A stretch of DNA of 59,458 nt from positions 1 through 59,458 of the IMG/VR virus record IMGVR_UViG_3300042542_000678, one strand, 5' to 3'. The position numbers and the translations under genes were made by a program. Below, one piece after another: positions 1 to 9,048 of this stretch. This DNA is from a virus. The notes beneath the pieces are model-generated. The model did no database searches, had not been told where the DNA came from, and saw nothing but the letters and a program-made list of their open reading frames with translations. Positions within the stretch are counted from its first letter, which is position 1. Every line of letters starts with the position of its first letter.

Positions 1-110
1 GTTGTGCTTGCTGGAGCGTATGTCAGCGTGAAAGCAGTGGTAGTCCCGTCACCAGAAAACTGGTCAAACGGAAACGCTGCTGTGGTTGGCTCTGCGCCGA
101 TGTAGCTCAT
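1..110 (-). CDS. Tail fibre or tail-associated protein, N-terminal end (cut by window edge)
   Basis: The frame begins MSYIGAEPTT, the same opening as the fibre gene at 1155-2480 (MSYIGSTPTT), and runs off the left edge after 36 codons plus 2 bases. Proteins with this start are usually the short attachment domain of exchangeable podovirus fibres. The start overlaps the TGA of the preceding fibre gene in an ATGA arrangement. If the molecule is circular, the two leftover bases join the right end of the window in frame and the protein continues as the 58879-59458 frame. Compared with the 1155-2480 protein, about 20 residues of the N-terminal domain would be missing at that join. Confidence 0.7.
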   Translation of the reverse strand, partial: MSYIGAEPTTAAFPFDQFSGDGTTTAFTLTYAPAST

Positions 111-1168
111 GCTGCCTCCAGTGCGGTGATGCGGGTTGTCAGGGCTGTAAGCTCAGCTTGCTGGGCAACTATAAGGGCTTGTTGCTCTTTAATCGCTGCA
201 ACTAAAAGGGGAATCACTTCGGTATAAGACACACCCAAATACTCTGTTCCATCTATCTCGCTTTTACCAATTGCTTCTGGCAAGACTTGCTGCACATCTT
301 GGGCAATTAAGAAGGGCCTTGGTGTCTTGTTTTTATCAGCAATAAAATTACCAATGACTGAGCGCAGGGCTGATACCTTGCTAATTGCATCTGCAATCGG
401 CACAAGGTTTTCTTTTAAGCGTTCATCAGAGTTTGATACCCATGATGTGCCTGCGTTTGCTAAGTAAACACCATTAGTCCCGACAGATGTGCTTCCACTA
501 CCCACATAAAAGTTACTGTCTGTACTGGATTTAAATCCTAAAGTTGCCTCAACTTGTGTGTCCTTGAACATGTACAAAGACAGCGCTGTATTTGCGGCGC
601 TTCTCAATTCAAGTTTGGCTTGCGTTGTTCTTGCCGATGTAGCTCCTACCAGAACAATGCCGCTGGAGTCGATACGAGCGCGTTCTGCGCCGTTAGTCTG
701 AAAAGTCATTGCAGCGTTAGACTGCTGAATTAACTCAACATTTCCACTATTACCAATTTTGTTGATGTAGAAATAATCACCCCCACCAAAGTTTGCACCA
801 TCCGCATCTAACCAAACTTGGGCAAGGCGACTTCCAGCCGTTGCGCTTGAGGTGGCATTAAAGCCGCCACCCGCATTATTTGCAGCGGTTGCATCGCCCG
901 TCCGAAATAATCCTATGCCTAGACCGCCAGTTCCTGCTACAGCCTCAAATTTTACTGTTGGTGTAGTCGTACCAACTCCCACAAAACCCGCCGAGTCAAT
1001 CCGCATAGCCTCCGCACCACCTTCAGCAAAAGCTATGGTGTCAGCCGCAGGGAAGAAGATGCCGGTGTTGGTGTCGCCGGTAGTCGTGATGGCTGGGGCC
1101 GCTGCTGAACCCGCCGGTACGGTCAAAGGAGCGGTCAGGCTGTCGCTGTCTATTTTACTGAGTGGCAT
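107..1168 (-). CDS. Tail fibre with C-terminal intramolecular chaperone (peptidase S74)
   Basis: This 353-residue protein ends in an S74 chaperone domain: DERLKENL preceded by a Ser, then IAQDVQQVLPEA, YLGVSY, IPLLVAAIKEQQ and a coiled-coil tail. In this family the domain trimerises the fibre and then cleaves itself off at the Ser-Asp junction. The N-terminal part contains TTGDTNTGIFFPAAD, which also occurs in the next fibre gene. It lacks the MSYIG attachment domain, so it may join the virion through a neighbouring fibre or as a second fibre species. The start overlaps the end of the 1155-2480 gene by 14 bases. It is probably involved in host recognition. Confidence 0.85.
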   Translation of the reverse strand: MPLSKIDSDSLTAPLTVPAGSAAAPAITTTGDTNTGIFFPAADTIAFAEGGAEAMRIDSAGFVGVGTTTPTVKFEAVAGTGGLGIGLFRTGDATAANNAGGGFNATSSATAGSRLAQVWLDADGANFGGGDYFYINKIGNSGNVELIQQSNAAMTFQTNGAERARIDSSGIVLVGATSARTTQAKLELRSAANTALSLYMFKDTQVEATLGFKSSTDSNFYVGSGSTSVGTNGVYLANAGTSWVSNSDERLKENLVPIADAISKVSALRSVIGNFIADKNKTPRPFLIAQDVQQVLPEAIGKSEIDGTEYLGVSYTEVIPLLVAAIKEQQALIVAQQAELTALTTRITALEAA

Positions 1169-2480
1169 TGTTGTTCTCCAGTGCGGTGATGCGGGTTGTC
1201 AGGGCTGTGATGAGGGCTTGTTGCTCTTTGATGGCGGCGACCAAAAGCGGGATGGTGTCGGTGTACGAGACTCCAAGGTACTGCTCTTCGCTTTTCTTGT
1301 CTGCAACGCTGACGGCTTCTGGCAAGACTGCTTGCACATCTTGGGCAATCAGGAACGGATGCCGTTTTTCCTCGGGTTCGTAGTTGTAGCGACCAATTAC
1401 TGTACGCAGTTGGCAAACTTTGGTGATGGCATCCGTAATAGGCTCAATGATTGTTTTTAGACGCTCATCTGAAGCCGATGTCCATGAAGTACCACGGTCA
1501 TTGAGGTACACGCCCCCTGTCAAAGCAGTGGTAAGCGAACTTGCCCCTTGAATATAAAAGTCGTTGCCGTTATCAGAGCAAAAGAAGCCGTAACCTCTTG
1601 TGCCATCTATCATTGTGATGCCGCCGCCAAAAGAACCCGTTGTTGTCAAAGCGGCAGTAGTGTCCCAGCCAGCCCCCGTATCAAAACTACCGTTAGAAGT
1701 TATTTTTCCGTATGCAGTTGTAGTCCCCACCAGCAAGTTACCGCTGGAGTCGATACGCATACGCTCTGTGCCGTCATTGGTAAATGTAATATTGCTGGCA
1801 ATACTATTGGCGGTATCCGCTTCAATATTTAGAGAATCACTAGACCAAGAAATCTTGTGGACTGCATCCGTAGGATTAGCACTTCTGCCGTATCCCATAG
1901 TAATTGCATTGAAATTTCCTGTTATTCCGGGTCGAATATCAAGTCCAGATTCTGGAGACGATTTACCAATTCCAAAATATCCACTGCTGTTAACAAACAC
2001 TCTCCCTGAACCACCAGTGCTGACAGCTACTGCGTCAGCCGCAGGGAAGAAGATGCCGGTGTTGGTGTCGCCTGTGGTGGTGATGGCTGGTAATGCCGCT
2101 GAACCCGCCGCAAAGGTTGTAACGCCCGTTACAGCTAGGGTCGTTGCAGCCAGCGTTGTAGCCGTCAGGTTCGTAGCCGTCACCGTGTTAAACGTAGCCG
2201 AAGTGCCAGACGGAATAGCCAAGCTCAGGTTGGTCGTGCTCAAGTACCTCACATACACATTGCTCGTACCCGATGATGGCGCTGCTGAGAATGTCAGGGT
2301 TGTGCCCGACACAGAATAGCCACTGGGAATCTGTTCGACATTGTTGACGATCACCTCGATGTCATTGACCGAGTTGACTGCCCTGCTCAGGGTGAAGTTG
2401 ACAGTTGTCCCATCCCCGTTGAAGTAGTCCGTCCCAGCAATGAAGCTCTGGGTTGTCGGTGTGGAGCCTATATAAGACAT
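1155..2480 (-). CDS. Tail fibre with MSYIG attachment domain and S74 chaperone
   Basis: This 441-residue protein has three parts. Residues 1 to about 85 are a virion-attachment domain (MSYIGSTPTTQSF, YFNGDGTTVNFTLSR, VSGTTLTFSAAP). The variable shaft and tip contain TTGDTNTGIFFPAAD. From about residue 335 there is an S74 self-cleaving chaperone (SASDERLKTIIEP, FLIAQDVQAVLPEA, YLGVSYTDTIPLL). It shares near-identical DNA blocks with the adjacent fibre gene, which suggests duplication or module exchange. It is a structural, receptor-binding protein; the ligand cannot be read from sequence. Confidence 0.87.
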   Translation of the reverse strand: MSYIGSTPTTQSFIAGTDYFNGDGTTVNFTLSRAVNSVNDIEVIVNNVEQIPSGYSVSGTTLTFSAAPSSGTSNVYVRYLSTTNLSLAIPSGTSATFNTVTATNLTATTLAATTLAVTGVTTFAAGSAALPAITTTGDTNTGIFFPAADAVAVSTGGSGRVFVNSSGYFGIGKSSPESGLDIRPGITGNFNAITMGYGRSANPTDAVHKISWSSDSLNIEADTANSIASNITFTNDGTERMRIDSSGNLLVGTTTAYGKITSNGSFDTGAGWDTTAALTTTGSFGGGITMIDGTRGYGFFCSDNGNDFYIQGASSLTTALTGGVYLNDRGTSWTSASDERLKTIIEPITDAITKVCQLRTVIGRYNYEPEEKRHPFLIAQDVQAVLPEAVSVADKKSEEQYLGVSYTDTIPLLVAAIKEQQALITALTTRITALENNNATQ

Positions 2481-2806
2481 TAAGCAATCTCCAGCAGTGA
2501 GCAGACTGCATCAGCAGACGTAGCCGCCGAAGTCACAACCAGCAAGACATCAGCCGCCTCAAGCACCACCTTCTGGTCGCCACCTACTATGACCAGCGAA
2601 CCCCCTACAGGAACCACGCCCGACTTAATCAGGTAGTAGTTAACCGCGCTGGAGGTGATGTACGCATCACAGGTGATGGGAGACGCCGAAGTGTTGGCTA
2701 TCGAGAACCCGATGATGGTGGTCTGCGTAGCCGATGGGCATGTGTAGACCGTAGCAGCAGATGTGCCCACGTTCTTGCTCAGGAAGTTTTTAAAAGTATT
2801 AGCCAT
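2480..2806 (-). CDS. Small virion-associated protein
   Basis: A 108-residue beta-rich protein (TVYTCPSATQTTIIGFSIANTS, followed by a KSGVVPVGGSLVIVGG-type segment). The fold pattern resembles the 111-residue protein at 16363-16698, in which a YTVPS...ASVDSIIVSN motif occupies the same place. Such short proteins often lie beside fibre genes in podovirus genomes. The stop shares a base with the start of the downstream fibre gene, indicating coupled expression. The role is not established; a capsid or fibre accessory is a guess. Confidence 0.65.
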   Translation of the reverse strand: MANTFKNFLSKNVGTSAATVYTCPSATQTTIIGFSIANTSASPITCDAYITSSAVNYYLIKSGVVPVGGSLVIVGGDQKVVLEAADVLLVVTSAATSADAVCSLLEIA

Positions 2807-2819
2807 AATTTATCCTATT

Positions 2820-5063
2820 TTATCCTAACGCAATTGCCAAAGCAACAGCGGTTCCAGCGGGGTCCACTTGCAAACTAATCTGAGCATTAGCCACTGTTGA
2901 AGCGTTAGTGCCACCATTAGCAATAGCCACTATACCAGTTACATTAGCAGCCGTCCCTGTAGTGTTCTGATTCCATGTTGGAACAGTTCCAGTTAAACCG
3001 CTATAATCAACATTGGTTGCTGTAGCAGCAGTACCTGTAGTGTTCTGATTAAATGTAGGAAATGTAAAAGTGCCGGTGCTAAAGTTTCCAGATGTTGGAG
3101 TTCCAAGCGCTGGAGTAATTAGCGTAGGGCTAGTAGACATAACCACATCACCAGTACCAGTTATACCATTACTTACAAGGGCTTTTGTACCATCTGTAAA
3201 CACTGCCCTAGATGCAGTTAACGATGATAGCACAGGAGCGCTACTAAGTGTTTTTACACCAGCAACAGTTTGATTATTAACAACGTCTACGAAGTTAGCA
3301 GCTGTTAAAGTTGCCTGTGTCCAAGCACTGCCTGTCCACAAATACAATTCATTGCTTGTGCTATTCCAATATAACGCACCAACCAGCAAAGTGTTGCCAT
3401 CATTATCTACCGATGGAGCAGAAGCTTTTGGTCCAAGATAACGATCATCAAAGCTGTCGTAGCTGGCAGCAGCAGAAGTGGCGCTAGCAGAAGCATTGCT
3501 AGCAGAAGTAGAGGCATTGCTAGCTGAAGTGGCAGCGTTACTGGCAGAGGTGGCAGCGGCAGCGGCAGAAGCAGCAGCAGATGTTGTCGAGCCAAACAAC
3601 ACATCAATGTAGTTCTTTGTAGCAGCATCTTGTGCCAGCGTTGGGTCACCCATTCCAGTGATCTTGCTGGTACCCATTGCAATAGCACCAGACATTGTGC
3701 CGCCAGACAGTGACAACTTCAGCGCATCGGCAGTGTCAACATATACTTTAGTGGCAGCGTCTTGATTTGCTGAAGGATCACCCATACCAGTGATCTTGCT
3801 GGTACCCATAGCAATTGCACCCGACATTGTGCCACCAGCTAAGTTGAGTTTTAACGCATCAGCGGTGTCAACATATGTCTTAGTGGCTGCGTCTTGCGCC
3901 AGCGTTGGATCACCCATACCAGTGATCTTGTTAGTCCCCATAGCAATGGCACCAGACATAGTGCCGCCAGCAAGTGCCAGCTTAGCGGCAATAGAATTGG
4001 TTACAGTAGTGGAAAAGCTAGCGTCATCACCAAGAGCAGCAGCAAGTTCATCTAGTGTGTCTAACGCTCCGGGAGCAGCAGCTACTAAGTTGCTGATAGA
4101 AGTATCTACATATGTTTTAGTCGCAGCGTCTTGTGCAAGTGTCGGATCACCTAGTCCAGTGATCTTGCTTGTACCCATTGCAATGACACCAGACATGGTG
4201 CCACCACTAAGGTTTAGTTTTAATGCGTCAGCAGTGTCAACATATCCCTTGGTAGCAGCATCTCCGGTATTGGTGGGTGATGTAAGATTGGTAATGGTGG
4301 CAGCAGTGCCAGCATCCATATTCAAACCACCGTTGATGGTGACATCGTTAAATGTAGAAGTGCCGCTAGAAGCTGTTACATTACCAGTAAGATTACCAGT
4401 GACATTGCCGACAACAGCACCAGTGTGCGTACCGGCTGTATTACCAGTGACAGCACCAGTAAGACCACCAACAAAACCTGTACTGGCTGTAATAGTTGTA
4501 CCAGTAATTGCTTGAGCAGAAGAGCCACCAATCACTGCACCATCAATCGTACCAGCATTGATATCAGCAGACGCAATAACTGCTGCTGTGTTGACTGTCA
4601 AGTTAGTAACTGTAGCAGCAACAGGTGTTGTAGCTCCGATAACAGTGTTGTCAATAGTACCTGCATTGATGTCAGCAGTGTCAGCAACAAGACTATCAAT
4701 GTTTGCTGTGCCATCAATGTACAGGTCTTTAAACTCAAGAGCAGCAGTGCCAAGATCAATATCGTTATCTGTGACAGGAACAATGGCACCGTCTTGAACG
4801 CGCACTTGCTCAACAGCAGCAGCGGCAACTTCAACAAATACACCAACACGATTGTTGGCAGTGTCTACAGCAACTTTGTTAAGAGCGTCAGAGTCTGCAA
4901 TCAGGGTGACATAGTTACCCTCAGTGGCGCTGCCATCATGGCGGTGACCACTAGCAAGCAGGAAGGCATCACGCAACGCATTGAGTTCGTTATTGATTGG
5001 TGCTGCTCGTACAACGGCTGTTGGCACGATGTCGGCAGCAGATTGTCTTTGATATCCAGCCAA
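2820..5063 (-). CDS. Long tail fibre with tandem GGTMSG...GDP modules
   Basis: This 747-residue protein contains a run of roughly 45 to 70-residue repeats built on GGTMSGxIAMGTxKITGxGDP followed by DAATKxYVDT, with four to five copies between about residues 270 and 490. An Ala/Ser-rich linker follows (SAAASAAAAATSASNAAT). This repeat is common in phage tail fibre shafts. The C-terminus has TGTVPTWNQNTTGTA and IANGGTNAS modules typical of fibre stalks. It directly follows tail tubular protein B, the position of the T7 gp17 fibre. The N-terminus (MAGYQRQSAADI) probably docks to the tail. It is a structural host-range protein. Confidence 0.85.
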   Translation of the reverse strand: MAGYQRQSAADIVPTAVVRAAPINNELNALRDAFLLASGHRHDGSATEGNYVTLIADSDALNKVAVDTANNRVGVFVEVAAAAVEQVRVQDGAIVPVTDNDIDLGTAALEFKDLYIDGTANIDSLVADTADINAGTIDNTVIGATTPVAATVTNLTVNTAAVIASADINAGTIDGAVIGGSSAQAITGTTITASTGFVGGLTGAVTGNTAGTHTGAVVGNVTGNLTGNVTASSGTSTFNDVTINGGLNMDAGTAATITNLTSPTNTGDAATKGYVDTADALKLNLSGGTMSGVIAMGTSKITGLGDPTLAQDAATKTYVDTSISNLVAAAPGALDTLDELAAALGDDASFSTTVTNSIAAKLALAGGTMSGAIAMGTNKITGMGDPTLAQDAATKTYVDTADALKLNLAGGTMSGAIAMGTSKITGMGDPSANQDAATKVYVDTADALKLSLSGGTMSGAIAMGTSKITGMGDPTLAQDAATKNYIDVLFGSTTSAAASAAAAATSASNAATSASNASTSASNASASATSAAASYDSFDDRYLGPKASAPSVDNDGNTLLVGALYWNSTSNELYLWTGSAWTQATLTAANFVDVVNNQTVAGVKTLSSAPVLSSLTASRAVFTDGTKALVSNGITGTGDVVMSTSPTLITPALGTPTSGNFSTGTFTFPTFNQNTTGTAATATNVDYSGLTGTVPTWNQNTTGTAANVTGIVAIANGGTNASTVANAQISLQVDPAGTAVALAIALG
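3630..4265 (-). repeat. Tandem fibre-shaft repeats
   Basis: The DNA repeats here encode the GGTMSG/GDP/DAATK modules of the fibre at 2820-5063. On the plus strand each copy carries a near-identical stretch around cccataccagtgatcttg and gcaccagacatagtgccgcc. The copies sit near 3640, 3780, 3910 and 4150. They could mediate unequal recombination that changes fibre length. Confidence 0.75.
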
Positions 5064-5065
5064 GA

Positions 5066-6622
5066 TTATCTCCTGTCGTTAAATGAAAAGTTCAAGACCA
5101 TACCTTGAATGTTATGACTGGCATTTGTATCAAACGTAACATACTTAAATGAAACAGAGAAACCAGAACCTGAAATGTTTGTCTTCACCACTGGTGAAGG
5201 GTTGCCATCGTATATAACACCACTATCGTACACAGCAGTATTATAATACGCTGCTGCACCAGCCGTTGTTATAGCATAGTTTGAGGGATTAAAAACATTA
5301 ACGCTGTCTTCAAAGTCATAAGATACAGAAAAAACAATGTTAGTACTTCCTTCACTACGCAAGAATGTAGTTATATTGTAGAAGTTCTTGCGGATAGTGG
5401 GGTCTTCAAAGTAGAAATATGGAGTTTGATAGATGCTAAGAATTTCACGAGTATCAAAGTTGCTGCCAGTTTCTTGCTTATAAACCTTGCCATTAGATGC
5501 GCCATGAATAATAATTTCATTAAAACCAATGTAGCCACTGGTAGCGCATGACACCACCATGTCAAACAACAAGCTATATTCAAAGCCAGAGCCACGATCT
5601 GTTTTACGAATGCCACCAAGAAATCCAAACAAGCCTTCAGTTGGTAACATAAACCGAAACTGACTCTTCTTATTTAGCACGATCATGCTAACTGTCTCAG
5701 TGTCGATGCTACCTGCAACTAGTTCATCTACAATCGAAACAACAGTACTTTGTACCTGTTTAGAAATAGTCTCAAGTTCAATGTCACCAATACGAGCAGT
5801 GCCAGAGATTGGTCTAAATCCGTCATGGCTAAGAAATATTAAGTTACCAGCAATCTCAACAACACTATCAGAAGCAACACAACCAAGGTTGCTAGTAACT
5901 TCTTCAATCTTAAAGTCTGCAATACTTGTTCCAGAAAGACGATTGATTGCATTCTTACCGAAGATGTACAGCGAATCACGAAAGCTTTTAATTTGTACAA
6001 TTGGAAAACCAACATTAATAACACCAGCACCATTGGCTGGAGTAAAGTCTGTCTCAGCCAGCGGTGCAGAGAAATATAAGTTGTAAGGGTCAGTTGTATC
6101 ACCAGCTAGAAATAAATGATTAGCAAAATGCGTTACAAACTTAGGCTTTGCCGGTGCTGGTGAAGCAAGCTGTGTATAGGTTGTACCATCATAGACAGCA
6201 GCACGATTGATACCATCTGCCAGCACCATCTTATCGGTACCCCAAGACAGGTTCTCAAAACGAACCTTCTTGACACCAACCATTGTTGGACTACCAGCAA
6301 GGGTAATGGCGACCCATGCAGACGTAGAAGTATTCCAGCGATAGAAATAATCAGTCGATGGAGATGTGGGCTTACGGCAAGCAAATATCCCATTGTTAAG
6401 ATTCTCAGAGATGTTTACACCAAGTACAGAACCTTCGCCGGGAACTGTGCCATATGTATTTGTATAGCCACTAATGCGGCGATATCCACCAGTAATAGAT
6501 GGCTCATAATTAACAAGCTGAAGACCGCTGCCGGGATACAACTCTCCCTGCGCTAACATGTCCTTGTTGGTATCTAAGCCACCTTGACAGCTTACTTTAT
6601 ATGCCTGAATCTTATCAGCCAT
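5066..6622 (-). CDS. Tail tubular protein B-like (tail nozzle)
   Basis: A 518-residue protein immediately downstream of a gp11-like tail tubular protein A, overlapping it by 8 bases. Its opening, MADKIQAYKVSCQGGLDTNKDMLAQGE, and the features YEPSITGGYRRISGY and AAVYDGTTYTQ are typical of the podovirus nozzle family: a short head-contact domain, then a beta-propeller-like repeat region. The family usually runs from about 500 to 800 residues, so this is a compact member. In T7 the equivalent, gp12, forms the distal nozzle that binds the fibres, which fits the fibre gene next in line. Confidence 0.75.
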   Translation of the reverse strand: MADKIQAYKVSCQGGLDTNKDMLAQGELYPGSGLQLVNYEPSITGGYRRISGYTNTYGTVPGEGSVLGVNISENLNNGIFACRKPTSPSTDYFYRWNTSTSAWVAITLAGSPTMVGVKKVRFENLSWGTDKMVLADGINRAAVYDGTTYTQLASPAPAKPKFVTHFANHLFLAGDTTDPYNLYFSAPLAETDFTPANGAGVINVGFPIVQIKSFRDSLYIFGKNAINRLSGTSIADFKIEEVTSNLGCVASDSVVEIAGNLIFLSHDGFRPISGTARIGDIELETISKQVQSTVVSIVDELVAGSIDTETVSMIVLNKKSQFRFMLPTEGLFGFLGGIRKTDRGSGFEYSLLFDMVVSCATSGYIGFNEIIIHGASNGKVYKQETGSNFDTREILSIYQTPYFYFEDPTIRKNFYNITTFLRSEGSTNIVFSVSYDFEDSVNVFNPSNYAITTAGAAAYYNTAVYDSGVIYDGNPSPVVKTNISGSGFSVSFKYVTFDTNASHNIQGMVLNFSFNDRR

Positions 6623-7331
6623 TCATCACCCTAGTGGAAAGAGTTGGCCTAGTCAGCATAGCAGATCGCACCGATAGCGGCTCATCCATGAGCAGCCTTC
6701 GCATTGTCTTAACGCCTTGTTCAAACTTATCTTTGTGAATAGAAGCGCTTTGCTCATTACTGCGAAACAGCATCATGAACATCATAGCGCCATCAATAAT
6801 TACATTGTTGAAACGCTCTGGAATAATACATACATCAGAGAACAAAGAAAGAGAAGTTGGAAAGCTCCAGTATTTGTACTCAATAATATATGCTAAGTTT
6901 GGAGGTGGAGATACAATAAACTTATTCTCTTTAGTCTGGCTAACTATTCTAGGTGGTCCATATCCACCAGTGCCAGAAGATTCGTCTTTACCACGATATT
7001 CTTCAATGTATTGTGTATATGAAATAACTTCTAGATTGCCGGGTTCATTACTATTATTTAGCTGCTTAAGATAGAAGGTTTGCCAATCAACACTGTTCAA
7101 GGTTGCTGGAAAAGAATATGTTGCCTCACCAACAGTGAGGGTTTGTGGATATGTAACTAGTGTGAACGGCCATTCCTGTGCGGAATGCAACAGTTCCCTT
7201 ACGGATGAATTGATAGAGTCTTTAGCAAGAGCTTGGACATTACGGGAAGCGGCAAAGTTTGTAGAGTCAAGCTCTACTTCATTTAAGCGCCGTAGCAATT
7301 CATTCGTAAGGGCAAGGTAGGTTGATGACAT
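6615..7331 (-). CDS. Tail tubular protein A-like (head-tail adaptor)
   Basis: A 238-residue protein opening MSSTYLALTNELLRRLNEVEL, with a NFAASRNVQALAKDSINSSVRELLHSAQEWPF segment. This mostly helical N-terminal pattern is characteristic of the T7 gp11/P22 gp4-type adaptor family that sits between portal and nozzle. Position and length both fit. It overlaps the nozzle gene, so the two products are probably made together. A hairpin terminator lies just upstream, separating this gene from the highly expressed capsid genes. Confidence 0.78.
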   Translation of the reverse strand: MSSTYLALTNELLRRLNEVELDSTNFAASRNVQALAKDSINSSVRELLHSAQEWPFTLVTYPQTLTVGEATYSFPATLNSVDWQTFYLKQLNNSNEPGNLEVISYTQYIEEYRGKDESSGTGGYGPPRIVSQTKENKFIVSPPPNLAYIIEYKYWSFPTSLSLFSDVCIIPERFNNVIIDGAMMFMMLFRSNEQSASIHKDKFEQGVKTMRRLLMDEPLSVRSAMLTRPTLSTRVMNG

Positions 7332-7344
7332 ATTAGCTTTGTTA

Positions 7345-7376
7345 AAACAGAAAAGAAGAGGGCCAAAGCCCTCTTC
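7345..7376 (-). terminator. Rho-independent terminator downstream of the capsid accessory gene
   Basis: On the minus strand a 9-bp stem (GAAGAGGGC/GCCCTCTTC, 4-base loop) is followed by TTTTCTGTTTT. It lies between the 163-residue capsid protein gene and the tail adaptor gene, so it could lower tail gene transcription relative to capsid. Confidence 0.75.
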
Positions 7377-7390
7377 CTAGTTACTAGCTA

Positions 7391-7882
7391 TTAAGCCAGT
7401 TGGTCGCGGTCAACTTCATCGGTTGCAGGACGGCCATCAACATTCATCAACACAGCCCACACACGAGCAACACCAGAAGTAGGTGCAGTGGTAGCAGTGG
7501 CGATCAACAAGTCAATAGTGTCAGCAGTAGCGCCAATCACGACAGGCTGGAAAGCAGCAGCGTTCTGTGCATAATCACCAGCGGCAGCAGCGTCAGCATC
7601 AAAACCATCAACGAATACATCAGCGTCAACACCAGTGATACCCAAATCGAAAGTGGTGTCGCTTGACTCACCAGCGAGGAGCGTAGTGATTTCGATACCA
7701 GCATTCAAGATGACAGTATTGACGGGAACAGAGATGCACTCAATCACATCAGCAGCAGCCAAGGCAGAACCTTTAGCGGTTGCAGCAGTGGCAAAGTTAA
7801 TAGTTTTATCAACCAGATAAGGCACGGAGCCAGCGGTGCGACCAGCAGTCGCGCCACCAGCAAGAGTTGTAACAGTAGCCAT
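7391..7882 (-). CDS. Probable capsid decoration or accessory protein
   Basis: A 163-residue protein directly downstream of the major capsid gene, set between two hairpin terminators. It is rich in Ala, Thr, Val and Asp (FDLGITGVDADVFVDGFDAD) and has no enzyme motif. Similar beta-rich proteins next to podovirus capsid genes are usually annotated as virion structural or decoration proteins. Its place in the strongly expressed capsid block supports a high-copy particle component. The assignment rests on position and composition. Confidence 0.6.
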   Translation of the reverse strand: MATVTTLAGGATAGRTAGSVPYLVDKTINFATAATAKGSALAAADVIECISVPVNTVILNAGIEITTLLAGESSDTTFDLGITGVDADVFVDGFDADAAAAGDYAQNAAAFQPVVIGATADTIDLLIATATTAPTSGVARVWAVLMNVDGRPATDEVDRDQLA

Positions 7883-7895
7883 TTTAAATTTCCTT

Positions 7896-7937
7896 TATGT
7901 GTAAATATATAAACGGGGAAGCCTTGTGAGCCTCCCC
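7896..7937 (-). terminator. Hairpin after the major capsid gene
   Basis: On the minus strand GGGGAGGC pairs with GCTTCCCC (8 bp, one G-U), followed by GTTTATATATTT. It lies 8 bases past the major capsid stop codon. The tail is less uniform in U than a classic terminator, so partial termination or 3'-end protection is likely. Confidence 0.55.
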
Positions 7938-7944
7938 TGTTTCA

Positions 7945-9015
7945 TCAAGCCACGTTGTACTTGGCAGTCACGATGCCTTCAGGACGAAGGATTTTGCGAC
8001 CATAGAGGTGCATACCGCGAACAATGTCAGCGAAGCTGTCAGGGTCACGATAGCTCTCGGTCTTGGTGATCTGCTGAGCAGTTGCAACAGCGCTGTCATG
8101 ACCGGCAACCATAACACCATAGTTGGAGTTCTGGTTAGCGGAGCCAGCGGTGCCGGGACCAGTACCAACTTTTGGCAGGTTGTTTGACACATACACACGG
8201 AAGCCGTGCAGATTGTTGATGACCAAACCGTTTTGCAGACCAGAACCACCAAAGTCGCCATTCAGAAGACGGCTGTCTTCGTCTTTTAGCATCTCGATAA
8301 AGGTTGGGTCAACAACAACCCAGCGACCTTGCGTGTCAACAAACTGTTGATCAAGCAAACGACCCATGCGCGAAATCACCATCAATGGCGAAGCTGTAGC
8401 AGTGGGAAGAGCGGTAGCGCCGGGAAGGCGTGGAGCCAAAGGAATCGAATGATCACCAGCAGAAGCTGTGGTGATGTTGCCAAAGCTGCTCTTGATCAAC
8501 TTCATTGTAGTCAACAGTTCGTCTGAACCGGCAGTGCTGACGGCTTTAGTACCGGAAGCGGCAGTACGAGCAGTGTCAGCATTTGCATGCTTAGCAGACT
8601 GTTGGAAGCCGGTCAGATAGCCAAGAACGTCTTGGTCATACTGGTCGCGCAGACGATAGGCGGCACGGTCAGAAGCCATCTGCATGAAATTCACATGCGA
8701 ATGAGCAGCTTCGATGTCATCAATCTTGAATGCGTAGTAGTTAGCTTGGTCAACAACCAGCGAGAAATCTTCGTCATCGAGATCTTGAGCGGTGATCTGA
8801 GTACCACGAGCATAGGCTTGCACCGACACTTCAGGTTCTTTGATGATCTTAACGCTATCGCCCATTGCGGCGATCTCACCGAAGTAGTCACTGTTAGTGA
8901 TGTCTTCAACGGTAGATGCTTTACGGAAAGCGAGTTGTACTTGTTTGCTATAAATTACAGCAGAGAAATTACCATTGGGTAAATTGCCGTAACCGGAAGC
9001 TGATGGAAAAGCCAT
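7945..9015 (-). CDS. Major capsid protein (HK97 fold, T7/P22-like)
   Basis: A 356-residue protein between the scaffold and tail genes. Landmarks include an early helical segment (AVIYSKQVQLAFRKAS), ITAQDLDDEDFSLVVDQANYYAFKID and RWVVVDPTFIEMLKD. A C-terminal GMHLYGRKILRPEGIVTAKY strand is typical of the P22 coat/T7 gp10 branch of HK97-fold capsids. A strong ribosome binding site (ATAGGAGAT) precedes the ATG. No delta domain or protease gene is obvious, consistent with a separate scaffold protein at 9380-10246. It forms the icosahedral shell. Confidence 0.85.
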   Translation of the reverse strand: MAFPSASGYGNLPNGNFSAVIYSKQVQLAFRKASTVEDITNSDYFGEIAAMGDSVKIIKEPEVSVQAYARGTQITAQDLDDEDFSLVVDQANYYAFKIDDIEAAHSHVNFMQMASDRAAYRLRDQYDQDVLGYLTGFQQSAKHANADTARTAASGTKAVSTAGSDELLTTMKLIKSSFGNITTASAGDHSIPLAPRLPGATALPTATASPLMVISRMGRLLDQQFVDTQGRWVVVDPTFIEMLKDEDSRLLNGDFGGSGLQNGLVINNLHGFRVYVSNNLPKVGTGPGTAGSANQNSNYGVMVAGHDSAVATAQQITKTESYRDPDSFADIVRGMHLYGRKILRPEGIVTAKYNVA

Positions 9016-9048
9016 TTTTAAATCTCCTATAGATATATTGGCATATAT

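Noticed and set aside
852-2319. Plus-strand frames opposite the S74 fibre genes
   Set aside because: Antisense shadows with biased composition; the minus-strand products carry recognisable domains.
3630-4265. Regular repeats considered as a CRISPR array
   Set aside because: The repeats are in frame, code for fibre modules, and have no unique spacers of uniform length.
3790-4515. Long plus-strand frame of 241 codons opposite the fibre gene
   Set aside because: It is the antisense of the GGTMSG repeats. The low-complexity Val/Pro/Ala composition mirrors the repeats and there is no start signal.
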